Shown here: positions 43,261 to 51,208 of the stretch, one piece after another
Numbering within the stretch: position 1 is the stretch's first letter
Layout of the letters: the number at the start of each line of letters is the position of its first letter
NCBI GenBank assembly: GCA_964415795.1
Contig: CAYQBN010000006.1
Span: forward strand, 62,001 to 126,000
Direction of reading: 5' to 3'
DNA: 64,000 nucleotides
From: CALITV01 sp964415795
GTDB taxonomy: Bacteria > UBP6 > UBA1177 > JAKLFG01
Program-made: the position numbers and the translations under genes
Notes under the pieces: generated by a model
What the model was told of the DNA's origin: nothing
Seen by the model: the letters and a program-made list of their open reading frames with translations, nothing else
The model's database searches: none

Positions 43261-44748
43261 ATGAACCGGTATGGTGAGCAAACGCTGGTAAAGATCGGCG
43301 TCATCGGTGTCGGAGGCGCAGGCGGAAACGCCGTGAGTCGGATGGTGCAGGAACGACAGATGTCCGAACAGGATGTCTTCCACGGTGTCCTCGTGATGGC
43401 GGCGAACACCGATGTGCAGGACCTCGACCGGTCGGGCGCCGAGGTGAAAGTTCAGTTGGGGCCGAACAAAACCAAGGGGTTCGGTGCCGGTGCCAATCCG
43501 GAGGTGGGAAGAGAAGCGGCCGAGGAAAGTCGGGTGGAGATCGCGAACAATATCGATGGCCTCGATATGCTCTTTATCACCGCCGGCATGGGAGGAGGGA
43601 CCGGTACCGGTGCGGCACCGGTCATCGCGGAGGTGGCGAAGAGTGCCGGGGTGTTGACCGTCGCCGTGGTCACGACCCCGTTCTCGTTCGAGGGCGCGCA
43701 ACGGATACGGGTTGCCCGGGAGGGACTCGATCGGCTCCGTGCGCAGGTGGATGCGATAGTCGTCATACCGAATGAGAAATTGGTGAGCCTTGCCGACGAC
43801 TATGCTACCTGCGACGAGATGTTCCGGCGTTCCGACGAAGTGCTCATCCGCGCGGTGCGATCCATGGCCGATGTTGTCCAGCATCCGGCGACTCATCACA
43901 TCGACTTCGCCGATGTGCGTGCCGTCATGTGCGGTATGGGCGAGGCGGTCATCGGCGTTGGCGCGGCGGCAGGAGACAATGCGGCGCTCGCCGCGGTGCG
44001 CGAGGCGCTGGGGAATCCGCTTCTTTCCGATGCGAGCATTCGGGGGGCGCGGCGCCTTCTTCTCCACTTTACCACCCCTCAGCGTTTCACCATGAGAGAG
44101 ATGACCATGGCATGCCAGTTCGTCTCGGAACAGTTGCACGAGAACCCCCTGTTCATCTGGGGCATCCGCTATGACGATACCCGCGATACGGTCCAAGCGC
44201 TTATCGTTGCGGAGGCAGTGGCTTCCGGCGCGCCGCTTCAAACGCCTCGTGCCCGGAATGTGACATCAGAATCGCAAAGCCTCTTGTTCGAGATGGATGC
44301 GGCGAAAGAGCCGCGAACGGCGGCGAAAAAGCCGGCGAAGCCGGAGGTGGCGGAGCCTCCCGCGCCACCGGTCACTACCGCTCCTCCGTGTGAGGTGGAA
44401 ACGGCGGCACCCGCCCCTCGTGCGGCGATGGCACCGGCGAGCGAGGCGAAAGGGCGTTTCAGAGACAGCGACCCGGTGACGGCGAAGGTCGATCTTTCAG
44501 AACGGGTGCTCTTCCAACTTCCCGCTCAGATGAACCCTGCCGATCTCGAGGACCTGTCGGTTCCAGCCGTTGTTCGTCAGCAGATGCGCGCCCAACGCGC
44601 GAAGGAAGCGACCAAGCAACAAGAGATGCCGCCTTTGCCTGAGACGCGCGTTTCCTCTCCCCATGTCGATACCCTCGAACAGAGAGAAGCCGTCAAGGAG
44701 ATGGTTCCTGTTTCTGCCAGAGGAAAGAGCGATAATAAACATCAGTGA
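43261..44748 (+). CDS. ftsZ: cell division GTPase FtsZ, with extended C-terminus
   Basis: Polymerises into the Z ring. 495 residues. The GTPase core has IGVGGAGGNAV (14-24), NTD, the tubulin signature GGGTGTG at 111-117, 'PFSFEG' and 'GIGYD'-like IWGIRYDD. A long Ala/Pro/Lys-rich linker runs from about 330 to 425. DLEDLSVPAVVRQQ at 428-441 resembles the conserved C-terminal peptide (D-IPAFLRRQ) that binds FtsA, but it is followed by 54 more residues, an unusual placement. The stop overlaps the GTG of the radical SAM gene. Confidence 0.96.
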   Translation: MNRYGEQTLVKIGVIGVGGAGGNAVSRMVQERQMSEQDVFHGVLVMAANTDVQDLDRSGAEVKVQLGPNKTKGFGAGANPEVGREAAEESRVEIANNIDGLDMLFITAGMGGGTGTGAAPVIAEVAKSAGVLTVAVVTTPFSFEGAQRIRVAREGLDRLRAQVDAIVVIPNEKLVSLADDYATCDEMFRRSDEVLIRAVRSMADVVQHPATHHIDFADVRAVMCGMGEAVIGVGAAAGDNAALAAVREALGNPLLSDASIRGARRLLLHFTTPQRFTMREMTMACQFVSEQLHENPLFIWGIRYDDTRDTVQALIVAEAVASGAPLQTPRARNVTSESQSLLFEMDAAKEPRTAAKKPAKPEVAEPPAPPVTTAPPCEVETAAPAPRAAMAPASEAKGRFRDSDPVTAKVDLSERVLFQLPAQMNPADLEDLSVPAVVRQQMRAQRAKEATKQQEMPPLPETRVSSPHVDTLEQREAVKEMVPVSARGKSDNKHQ

Positions 44749-46133
44749 AAAACCGTTCCGTCGCCTACTTCTTTCCCGCCGAACGAAAGGTCGCCCTTTC
44801 CAATCTCGCCCCGCATTTCTTCGTAGATGCGTTCCGTTCGAGGTACCAGCTCGATCTCCTGTTCTCCGACGAGGAAGTGTCCTTGTTCGAACGGAGACGG
44901 TTGCGCGATTTTGCGCTGATATTCGCGGGTTTCTCGTACGAAACGGGGTTGCTTTCCTTCGTGCGCCATCTTGCTCTTCAAGGCGTACCGGTGTTGAAAC
45001 GCGACCGACCCGAGGGAAGATTCCCGTGTCTTATAGCGGGAGGAGTAGCCGCGTCGCTGAATCCACTACCGCTTCTCGACATTTGTGATGCGGTCCTCTG
45101 CGGGGAGGCCGAAGTGATGTATGATGACCTTTGTAGGGCACTCGATGACCCGGTAGGGGCGCTTGAATGGCTGCCATCGGTTCCTTACGCAGCTTCGGAA
45201 GACGCCATTCCGATGCCGGTTCGGGCCCCTGCGGGATCGTTCGCGGTGAGCAGTCACCCGTTTCTTGATCGGTTCGGCAACGAGTTCGGCGATCGCGTCG
45301 TGCTCGAACTCGACCGCGGGTGCGTAGGGAACTGCCACTTTTGCGCGGCCCGCCACCTCTACGGCTCACGACGGGAAGCCGATCAGTTGCGCCTTCTCGC
45401 GGCAGCAGAGAAGGCATTCGCGCGGGGAAAGGGGATCGCGCTTCTGGGAACCGCTGTCGAGAGCGTGTCCTGTTTTCCCGATCTCATCGACCGGGCCATT
45501 GCGGCGGGCAAGGATGTCTCGCTTTCTTCGGTCCGGATCGCGGGATTCACGCCGGAGGTGGCGCAGCGTCTTTCTAACGCAGGGGTGAAAACGGTGACCT
45601 TCGCTCCCGAGAGTATGCGAGAGTCGACCCGCCGCCATATCGGAAAGCCTCTTTCGGACGAGGTGTTCCGGAGAGCGCTCGCGATGGCTGGATCGTACCG
45701 TTTCAAGGTGAAGCTCTACCTCATGGCGGGATTGCCGGAGACCGATGCGCAGGAGGAGGCGGAGGCCATCGTTTCCTTTCTCGGCGAAATGATGCGGCAG
45801 AAAGAACGGATCCCCCTTTCGCTGAGCATCGCGCCGTTCTGCCCAAAACCGGGAACCCCGTTCGCCGATCGCGCGCTGATGCCAAAGAAGGAGTACGAAC
45901 GCTTTCGAGAGATCGTGGAACGCGGGGTACGAAGCATCTCTCCGCGTGTATCGGTGGAATGGTTCTCGTGGCGCGAGTCGCTTCTTCAAACGGCGGTGGG
46001 AAGATTCGATGTCGATACGGGGAGCCGATTCTTGGCCGCTTATGCAAGCGCCGGTACCGTACGCGAAGCGGAGCGACGGACAGGCATCGTTCTGAACGAT
46101 TTTATTGGAGGAGGCGATGGTGGTGCCCGGTAA
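44745..46133 (+). CDS. radical SAM protein with N-terminal B12-binding-like region
   Basis: A 462-residue enzyme starting at GTG 44745 inside the ftsZ stop. The radical SAM Fe-S motif is DRGCVGNCHFC, with 'GSRREADQLR' following, and later 'VTFAPESMRESTRRHIGKPL' and 'KLYLMAGLPETDAQEEAEAI' as in B12-dependent radical SAM proteins. The first 160 residues look like the Rossmann part (LIFAGFSYETGLLSFVRHL, CLIAGGVAASLNPLPLLD, CGEAE) but lack the DxHxxG cobalamin motif. The reaction is unknown. Overlap with ftsZ means it may be co-expressed with division genes. Confidence 0.88.
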   Translation: MKNRSVAYFFPAERKVALSNLAPHFFVDAFRSRYQLDLLFSDEEVSLFERRRLRDFALIFAGFSYETGLLSFVRHLALQGVPVLKRDRPEGRFPCLIAGGVAASLNPLPLLDICDAVLCGEAEVMYDDLCRALDDPVGALEWLPSVPYAASEDAIPMPVRAPAGSFAVSSHPFLDRFGNEFGDRVVLELDRGCVGNCHFCAARHLYGSRREADQLRLLAAAEKAFARGKGIALLGTAVESVSCFPDLIDRAIAAGKDVSLSSVRIAGFTPEVAQRLSNAGVKTVTFAPESMRESTRRHIGKPLSDEVFRRALAMAGSYRFKVKLYLMAGLPETDAQEEAEAIVSFLGEMMRQKERIPLSLSIAPFCPKPGTPFADRALMPKKEYERFREIVERGVRSISPRVSVEWFSWRESLLQTAVGRFDVDTGSRFLAAYASAGTVREAERRTGIVLNDFIGGGDGGAR

Positions 46134-46554
46134 GTATCTTGTCGTGACCGCTGCGTATATTGTCCGATCGGGCAAGGTGTTCATTGCCCGTCGCGCCGAC
46201 GAGGGCGCACTCCGCGGGAAATGGGAGTTCCCGGGAGGAAAGATGGAGCCGGGGGAGACGCCGCAGGCGTGCCTTGCGCGAGAACTGAAAGAGGAATTCG
46301 GCGTGACGGCGGTGGTCGGCGAGGTGGTCACCGAGGTCGTACATCACTACGACGAGACGGTGGTCCATCTCATCGTTCTCCGGGTCCGACGCGTCTCAGG
46401 GCGTTTTGTTCCCACCGAACACGATGCGATGGCATGGGTAATGCCTGAGGATCTTTTGTCGTATGATCTCGCGCCGGCGGATATCCCTGTTGCGCGTCTT
46501 TTGGCCGAACGGGGGGTCAGTCGAGCGCGCCGCCGGCGGACAAGAGATCGATGA
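46117..46554 (+). CDS. NUDIX hydrolase (MutT-like)
   Basis: A 145-residue protein with a complete NUDIX box, GGKMEPGETPQACLAREL-KEEFGV (GX5EX7REUXEEXGU), and MutT-like 'VVTAAYIVRSGKVFIARRA' plus WEFPGG. Members of this subgroup (8-oxo-dGTP diphosphatase, NUDT1/MutT) clean oxidised nucleotides, but substrate cannot be fixed. ATG 46117 follows GGAGGAGG and overlaps the radical SAM gene by 17 bases. The 3' end overlaps the convergent ankyrin gene by 38 bases. Confidence 0.9.
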   Translation: MVVPGKYLVVTAAYIVRSGKVFIARRADEGALRGKWEFPGGKMEPGETPQACLARELKEEFGVTAVVGEVVTEVVHHYDETVVHLIVLRVRRVSGRFVPTEHDAMAWVMPEDLLSYDLAPADIPVARLLAERGVSRARRRRTRDR

Positions 46555-47131
46555 TCGTCTGGTCGCCGTTCTCCCGGGCGATGCGCATCGCGGTAAGACC
46601 GCTCTTTGCCTTCCTGTTGACATCGGCTCCCTGCTCGATGAGGTACGCGACGACCGGTGCGTGACGGAACCGCGTAGCGAACATGAGCGGTGTAAGGCCG
46701 TTCTGATTTTCGGCATCGACCGAGATGCCCTGTTCGACGAGTTTCGTGACCGCGGCGAGGTCGCCGTCGCGCGCCGCTTGGAGCAGTTTGCGTTCTTCGG
46801 CGGCGCGGTCGTAAATGACCGATTTGAAGTCTATGGTGTTTGGTTCGGGAGTTGATCCGACGGGGCCCGGGACAGGAGCGGCTGGCTCCTTCCGAGCTGT
46901 CTGTTTCTTTCTGTCCTTTTCTTCTGCGGCACGACGCTCTTCTTCCGCTTTCATCTTCTTCAGGTCGGCTTCACGGATCATTGCTGTCTCGTCGAGGATA
47001 TGGAGCACCGCGAACAGCACGAGCGCGACGAAGGAGGCGAGCGCTCCGGCGATCCCCGATTGTTGGAGCGCCAAGGTCACGACGACGAAGAGCGCGAGTG
47101 CCGCCCACTTGGTGTATCGGGTATGCGCCAT
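46517..47131 (-). CDS. membrane-anchored ankyrin-repeat protein
   Basis: 204 residues. Two hydrophobic helices at the N-terminus (about 8-25 and 28-46) are followed by a charged coiled coil (about 50-85, rich in K, E and A), a Pro linker and at least three ankyrin repeats (ARDGDLAAVTKLVEQGISVD, NGLTPLMFATRFRHAPVVAYLIEQGADVN, SGLTAMRIARENGDQTIIDLL, quoted in part). Ankyrin repeats bind proteins; the partner is unknown. ATG 47131 follows GGAGGAAT. It converges on and overlaps the NUDIX gene. Confidence 0.85.
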   Translation of the reverse strand: MAHTRYTKWAALALFVVVTLALQQSGIAGALASFVALVLFAVLHILDETAMIREADLKKMKAEEERRAAEEKDRKKQTARKEPAAPVPGPVGSTPEPNTIDFKSVIYDRAAEERKLLQAARDGDLAAVTKLVEQGISVDAENQNGLTPLMFATRFRHAPVVAYLIEQGADVNRKAKSGLTAMRIARENGDQTIIDLLSAGGALD

Positions 47132-47174
47132 GGATTCCTCCGCGAAAAAGCTGCACTGATTCTATGAGCAAACA

Positions 47175-48497
47175 ATGACAAAAGCAAGCGGGACGGTAAA
47201 AGTGGACATCGGGAGCCTCTCGCGGCATAGTGCCCGCGATAGGGAGAAGCAGGTGACTGGAACGCCGTTGTTCATCTTTCGCGCGACGACGGGAAATCGT
47301 ACCGCTGTTCGTACGCTGATCGCCTCTCTTGAAGCGATCGGCGTCGAGCCGGGGCCGGTGCGCGTTGTTCGAACTCTGAGGGAGGTTCACGATCTTTCTC
47401 CTGAAGGGTCTCCGCTATTCCTCTTTTCGGCCATGTCATGGGATTTCCCGGAACGGGTCGCCGAGATGTGCTTTCTTCGTCGCCGGTTCCCGCGTTCCCG
47501 TTTCGTTATCGGTGGTCCGCATCCTTCGGCGCGGCCGCGTGAAGCGCTTGATGCCGGATTCGATTATGCGGCGGTGGGGGAAGGGGAAGAGATCGTACGC
47601 GCTCTCTGGGAACGGGTTCGGGAGGGACGGCCGCTCGACGATGTGCAGGGGCTCTACCGGATCGAGGGCGATGCTCTTGTCGGGACTCCCGCGGCTCCGG
47701 TGGACATCGAAGGGTTTCCGATGATGGCTCACCGCTTCGTATTGCATGGACCCATCGAGATATCACGGGGCTGTGCGAGCGCCTGCCGCTACTGTCAGAC
47801 CTCGTTCTTCCACGGCGCGAAAGAACGGTGGCGGAGCCATGAGACGATCACGGCGACGGTGGAGGAATTGGTTCGGCATGATTTTGCCTATTACCGCTTC
47901 CTTTCGCCGAACGCGCTCGGGTGGCACAATCCGGGGAACAGGACACCGGAGGCGATCCATCGGCTCCTTGCCGACATTCGGCGCATCGTTGGGCCGCACC
48001 GCAAGGTCATCTTCGGCACCTTCCCCGCCGAGATACGCCCGGAGTTCGTGACCCGCGACAACATGGCGGTGATCAAAAGATACTGTGACAACCCGATCAT
48101 CGTCATCGGCGGCCAATCGGGAAGCGACGCGATGCTCGAGAAGATGCACCGGGGTCACACCGTTGCCGACATTTATCGAGCGGTCGAGAACACCATTGCC
48201 GTCGGTCTGCATCCCATCGTTGACCTTTTGTTCGGTCTTCCGGGCGAGACGCCCGATGACCTTTCTGCGACGGTGCGGATGATGGATGACCTGCTCGCCA
48301 AGGGCGCGCACATTCGCGGTCATGTCTTCATGCCGCTTCCCGGCACGCCGTGGGAGCACGAATCGCCCGGCGACATTCCCGACGAACTCGTGCGCCGTTT
48401 CAAACTGATGTCGTCAAAAGGGGCGATGTCGGGCTGCTGGGAAGAACAACTCCGGGAAAATCGGCGCCAATTGAGAGAAACCGATAAAAACCGTTGA
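47175..48497 (+). CDS. B12-binding/radical SAM domain protein (TIGR04013-like)
   Basis: A 440-residue protein. The N-terminal half is Rossmann-like (FIFRATTGNRTAVRTLIASL, LFLFSAMSWDFPE, FVIGGPHPSARPREALDAG, 'DYAAVGEGEEIVRAL'), as in cobalamin-binding radical SAM enzymes, though DxHxxG is not seen. The Fe-S motif is ISRGCASACRYC, followed by QTSFFHG and 'IIVIGGQSGSDAMLEKMHRGHT', 'PIVDLLFGLPGETPDDL'. Reaction unknown. It resembles the conserved family of archaeal and anaerobe proteins typified by MJ_1487, by memory only. Divergent from the ankyrin gene with 43 bases between starts. Confidence 0.85.
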   Translation: MTKASGTVKVDIGSLSRHSARDREKQVTGTPLFIFRATTGNRTAVRTLIASLEAIGVEPGPVRVVRTLREVHDLSPEGSPLFLFSAMSWDFPERVAEMCFLRRRFPRSRFVIGGPHPSARPREALDAGFDYAAVGEGEEIVRALWERVREGRPLDDVQGLYRIEGDALVGTPAAPVDIEGFPMMAHRFVLHGPIEISRGCASACRYCQTSFFHGAKERWRSHETITATVEELVRHDFAYYRFLSPNALGWHNPGNRTPEAIHRLLADIRRIVGPHRKVIFGTFPAEIRPEFVTRDNMAVIKRYCDNPIIVIGGQSGSDAMLEKMHRGHTVADIYRAVENTIAVGLHPIVDLLFGLPGETPDDLSATVRMMDDLLAKGAHIRGHVFMPLPGTPWEHESPGDIPDELVRRFKLMSSKGAMSGCWEEQLRENRRQLRETDKNR

Positions 48498-48522
48498 CCT
48501 TTTGCGTTGAAGGGAATACAAC
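48494..48522 (+). promoter_or_regulatory. sigma70-like promoter for the DUF1566 gene
   Basis: TTGACC at 48494-48499, a 17-base spacer and TACAAC at 48517-48522, 40 bases before ATG 48562. It overlaps the stop region of the radical SAM gene. Confidence 0.5.
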
Positions 48523-48561
48523 AACAGGTGCCGATTGGGAGGATATCTAAGGGAGAAGATC

Positions 48562-49257
48562 ATGCGTGTAACACTACTGATGATCGCGGTGCTCGTCGTC
48601 GGTGTTTTGTTTGCGGCCGATGCGCCTAAGGCGTCGGCAGGCGAGGCGAAGAAGGTGCCTACGGTGGAGACCAAGAAGGTCGAAGCGGCTCCTGCCGCCG
48701 CTCCCGCGAAGGAAACGAAGAAGGAAGAACCAAAGAAAGAGGCAGCCAAGAAGGAAGAGCCCAAGAAACCGGTGCTTCCCGAGTCGAAGGCCTACGAGGT
48801 GAAGGATGAGGTCGTCACCGATACCAAGACCGGTCTTATGTGGCAGAGGAAAGACGCTGGTACGAGCGTGACGCACAAGGAGGCGGTCGAGTACTGTGAA
48901 TCGCTGAAACTCGGCGGTTATGACGACTGGCGGTTACCCTCCATCGATGAACTGCGGACGCTCATCGTCGGCTGTCAGAGTGGTGCTGAGGCCTGCAAGG
49001 TTGGGGGGGACTGTCTTTCCTCATCGTGCTGGTCTCCCGACTGTGCCTGCCAGGCAGGCAAGGGGCCCGGCGAAAACGGCTTCTACTGGCAGAGCGGGGT
49101 GTGGCAGGGAAGCGGCAAGTACTTCTGGTCGGCCTCGGTACAGAGCGACAAGAAAGGCGAGAAGGCATGGGATGTCGGATTCAATTACGGCAATGTCTAT
49201 GACTACGACCGTTCCCAGAAGGCCGATGTCCGGTGTGTGCGCGGCGTGAAGAAGTAA
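48562..49257 (+). CDS. exported DUF1566 protein with charged linker
   Basis: 231 residues from ATG 48562 (GGGAGAAG upstream). A signal peptide (VTLLMIAVLVVGVLFA) is followed by a K/E/A/P-rich linker (about 20-75), then a DUF1566 domain (about 80-231): VVTDTKTGLMWQRKD, 'HKEAVEYCESLKLGGYDDWRLPSIDELRTL', a Cys-containing insert (seven cysteines around 140-162), then YFWSASV and 'DVRCVRGVKK' end. DUF1566 (Lcl C-terminal) domains occur on secreted and adhesion-like proteins and share the formylglycine/C-lectin-like fold. The ligand is unknown. Confidence 0.82.
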   Translation: MRVTLLMIAVLVVGVLFAADAPKASAGEAKKVPTVETKKVEAAPAAAPAKETKKEEPKKEAAKKEEPKKPVLPESKAYEVKDEVVTDTKTGLMWQRKDAGTSVTHKEAVEYCESLKLGGYDDWRLPSIDELRTLIVGCQSGAEACKVGGDCLSSSCWSPDCACQAGKGPGENGFYWQSGVWQGSGKYFWSASVQSDKKGEKAWDVGFNYGNVYDYDRSQKADVRCVRGVKK

Positions 49258-49260
49258 AGT

Positions 49261-49701
49261 ATGCAGCGCGACACCGCGAAATGGCTGTTCATCGCGGCGC
49301 TTCTTGGCCTTGCCTTCTTCCTCTGGCTTCGCTTCGATGAGATACGGGAGTTCGTTGCAGGGATCTTTCCGTCAACCGGTATGACCGAGGCTTCGCGCGA
49401 AGAACAACCTGCCGTGCCCGAAGCGCCCGAAAAGGTTGAACTGAAGAGTCTCCACCCCGGGCCGATGCCGGGAGAAAAGGTCTATACCGAAGAGGATATC
49501 AAGCGGCTTAACGAACAGCGTGAACTCCCGGCGCGCCACCCGGCGACCTACACCAACGCCGATCTGCGGAAGTATCACCTCCGCATGCCGACCGGCGACA
49601 TCGAGAAGATGCGCAGGGAACTCGAGTGGACGGAAGCCCCTGAGATGAAAAAAAACGTTCCGGAGAAGAAACCTACTCGTCCGCGAAGTCCATCACATTG
49701 A
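49261..49701 (+). CDS. small single-pass membrane protein, unknown
   Basis: 146 residues starting 3 bases after the DUF1566 stop. One membrane helix (about 8-23, WLFIAALLGLAFFLWL) is followed by a Pro/Glu-rich, probably extended periplasmic or cytoplasmic part with YTEEDIKRLNEQRELPARHPA and 'YTNADLRKYHLRMP', ending in a basic tail (KKPTRPRSPSH). No domain is recognised. Close spacing suggests it works with the DUF1566 protein. Its last 29 bases overlap the convergent ndk gene. Confidence 0.65.
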   Translation: MQRDTAKWLFIAALLGLAFFLWLRFDEIREFVAGIFPSTGMTEASREEQPAVPEAPEKVELKSLHPGPMPGEKVYTEEDIKRLNEQRELPARHPATYTNADLRKYHLRMPTGDIEKMRRELEWTEAPEMKKNVPEKKPTRPRSPSH

Positions 49702-50131
49702 GGCGCTGGTAAGAGAAAATCTCATCTTCGTCGAAGAAGCGTTGAAGTTCTACGAGCGCCTCCTCGGGTGATCCGGACGCGTGAACGACATTGTTGCGCA
49801 CCGAGATGGAGTAGTCGCCCCGTATCGTGCCGGGCGACGCTTCGCGCGGGTTGGTGGCGCCGACGAGTGTTCGCACCCGCTTAACGATGTCGTAACCCTC
49901 GAGTGCCATGACGACGACGGGGGTCTCCATCATCGCCTTCTTGAGGTCGGGAAAGAACGGTTTGTCGAGAAGATGGGCGTAGTGCTCGTTGATGATCTTT
50001 TCGGTCATCTTGATCATCTTGAGCCCGACGATCTTGATGCCCTTGCGCTCAAAGCGGGTGATGATCTCGCCGACGAGTTCGCGCTGTATCGCGCCCGGTT
50101 TGATGATGACGAGCGTTCGTTCCCGGTCCAT
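49673..50131 (-). CDS. ndk: nucleoside diphosphate kinase
   Basis: Balances nucleoside triphosphate pools. 152 residues: ERTLVIIKPGAIQRELVGEII, 'KGIKIVGLKMIKMTEKIINEHY', 'PVVVMALEGYDIVKRVRTLVGATNPREASPGTIRGDY' read in part, and the active-site histidine in NNVVHASGSPEEA. The motif normally reads N-x-x-H-G/A-S-D-S; the aspartate after the serine is replaced here (ASGSPEEA keeps the SPE). Length is typical. ATG 50131 has GGAGGTGCC upstream. It lies at the 3' end of the leftward dxr unit. Confidence 0.95.
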   Translation of the reverse strand: MDRERTLVIIKPGAIQRELVGEIITRFERKGIKIVGLKMIKMTEKIINEHYAHLLDKPFFPDLKKAMMETPVVVMALEGYDIVKRVRTLVGATNPREASPGTIRGDYSISVRNNVVHASGSPEEALVELQRFFDEDEIFSYQRLNVMDFADE

Positions 50132-50146
50132 GGCACCTCCTTGTTA

Positions 50147-51208
50147 TTATCTGCCGAGCCGAGAGAAGCGCGGTTCAAAGTGGAGGAACACCTCTCGCCG
50201 CGTCTCGACCGATTCGTATATCGCGTTGAAGAGCTCTATCGTCTTACGCGCCTCGATGCCGTCTATGAGCGCATGCTTGCCATGTTCGAGGCAGTCAATG
50301 ACATGCTCGAGGAATCGGCGGTGGCCGTAGCCATAGACATTCGGGGGCATTTCGGAATATTCGCGCACGATCGCGGCGCTCTCTTCGGGCGTTTCGTCAA
50401 TGAAGCGCCACACCTCCATTTTGTTCACTGCAAAACCGCCGATGACCACCGACCCCCGTTCGCCGAGGATAGAAAGAGACCCTTCAAGGTCTTCCGGGCG
50501 CGTTGCCGTTGTTGCCTCGATGAGACCAAGGGCGCCCGAACGGAAGGTGACGATGGCGACCGCGGTGTCGTCGACCTCGATGTTCGAGAAATAGGTGCCG
50601 TTCTTCGCCATGACCGACATCGGTTCGCCAAGCATCCAGAGAAGAAGGTCTATGTGGTGCGACGCCTGATTGGCGATGACGCCGCCATCGAGATGCCAAG
50701 TCCCCCGCCATGGGTCCTGATCGTAGTATTTCTGGTCGCGACACCAGCGTACCCGTACCGTGCCGAGCGCGATACGGCCGAAGCGGCCCATCTCGATGGC
50801 CTCGTGCAACTTCTGTACCGGCCGGTTGTAGCGATTCTGCTTCACGACGAAAAGATGTGCCCGTTTTCCGTCACAGGCATGGATCATTCGGTCAGCGTCA
50901 GAAAGGCGGAGCGCCATCGGCTTTTCGCAAACGATGTGGGTACCGAAGCGTTGGACGATATCGATAGTGTGCTCGGCGTGAAGGCCGCTGGGGGTAAGGA
51001 TGTTCACCACATCTACGGGTATCTTTTCGAGCATGGCGCGATAGTCGGCGAAGTAGGGTACCCCGAGCAGTTTTCCGACCCGTTCTGCCCGCTCGGGAAT
51101 GATGTCGCATACCGCTGCGATCTCGGCCTGCGGGATCTCCCTAAGCGCTTCGTAGTGTTTCTTTGCGATGCGTCCGCAACCGACCAAGGCAAACCGATAA
51201 GTCTTCAT
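50147..51208 (-). CDS. Gfo/Idh/MocA-family oxidoreductase
   Basis: 353 residues, NAD(P)-dependent sugar dehydrogenase family: FALVGCGRIAKKHYEAL nucleotide site, 'NILTPSGLHAEHTIDIV', the catalytic EKPMAL (Lys), 'QNRYNRPVQKLHEAI' and 'GGVIANQASHHIDLLLWMLGEP' with the paired active-site histidines. The combination resembles UDP-N-acetylglucosaminuronate 3-dehydrogenases (WlbA/WbpB type) that feed envelope polysaccharides, but other sugar substrates are possible. ATGA overlap with the upstream dxr stop; ndk follows 15 bases later. Confidence 0.85.
   Translation of the reverse strand: MKTYRFALVGCGRIAKKHYEALREIPQAEIAAVCDIIPERAERVGKLLGVPYFADYRAMLEKIPVDVVNILTPSGLHAEHTIDIVQRFGTHIVCEKPMALRLSDADRMIHACDGKRAHLFVVKQNRYNRPVQKLHEAIEMGRFGRIALGTVRVRWCRDQKYYDQDPWRGTWHLDGGVIANQASHHIDLLLWMLGEPMSVMAKNGTYFSNIEVDDTAVAIVTFRSGALGLIEATTATRPEDLEGSLSILGERGSVVIGGFAVNKMEVWRFIDETPEESAAIVREYSEMPPNVYGYGHRRFLEHVIDCLEHGKHALIDGIEARKTIELFNAIYESVETRREVFLHFEPRFSRLGR

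Noticed and set aside
41203..44241. 1012-codon open frame on the minus strand under ddl-ftsQ-ftsA-ftsZ
   Set aside because: It is antisense to four well-identified division genes; the translation is rich in H, R, D and G with no domain, as expected from GC-rich codon structure.
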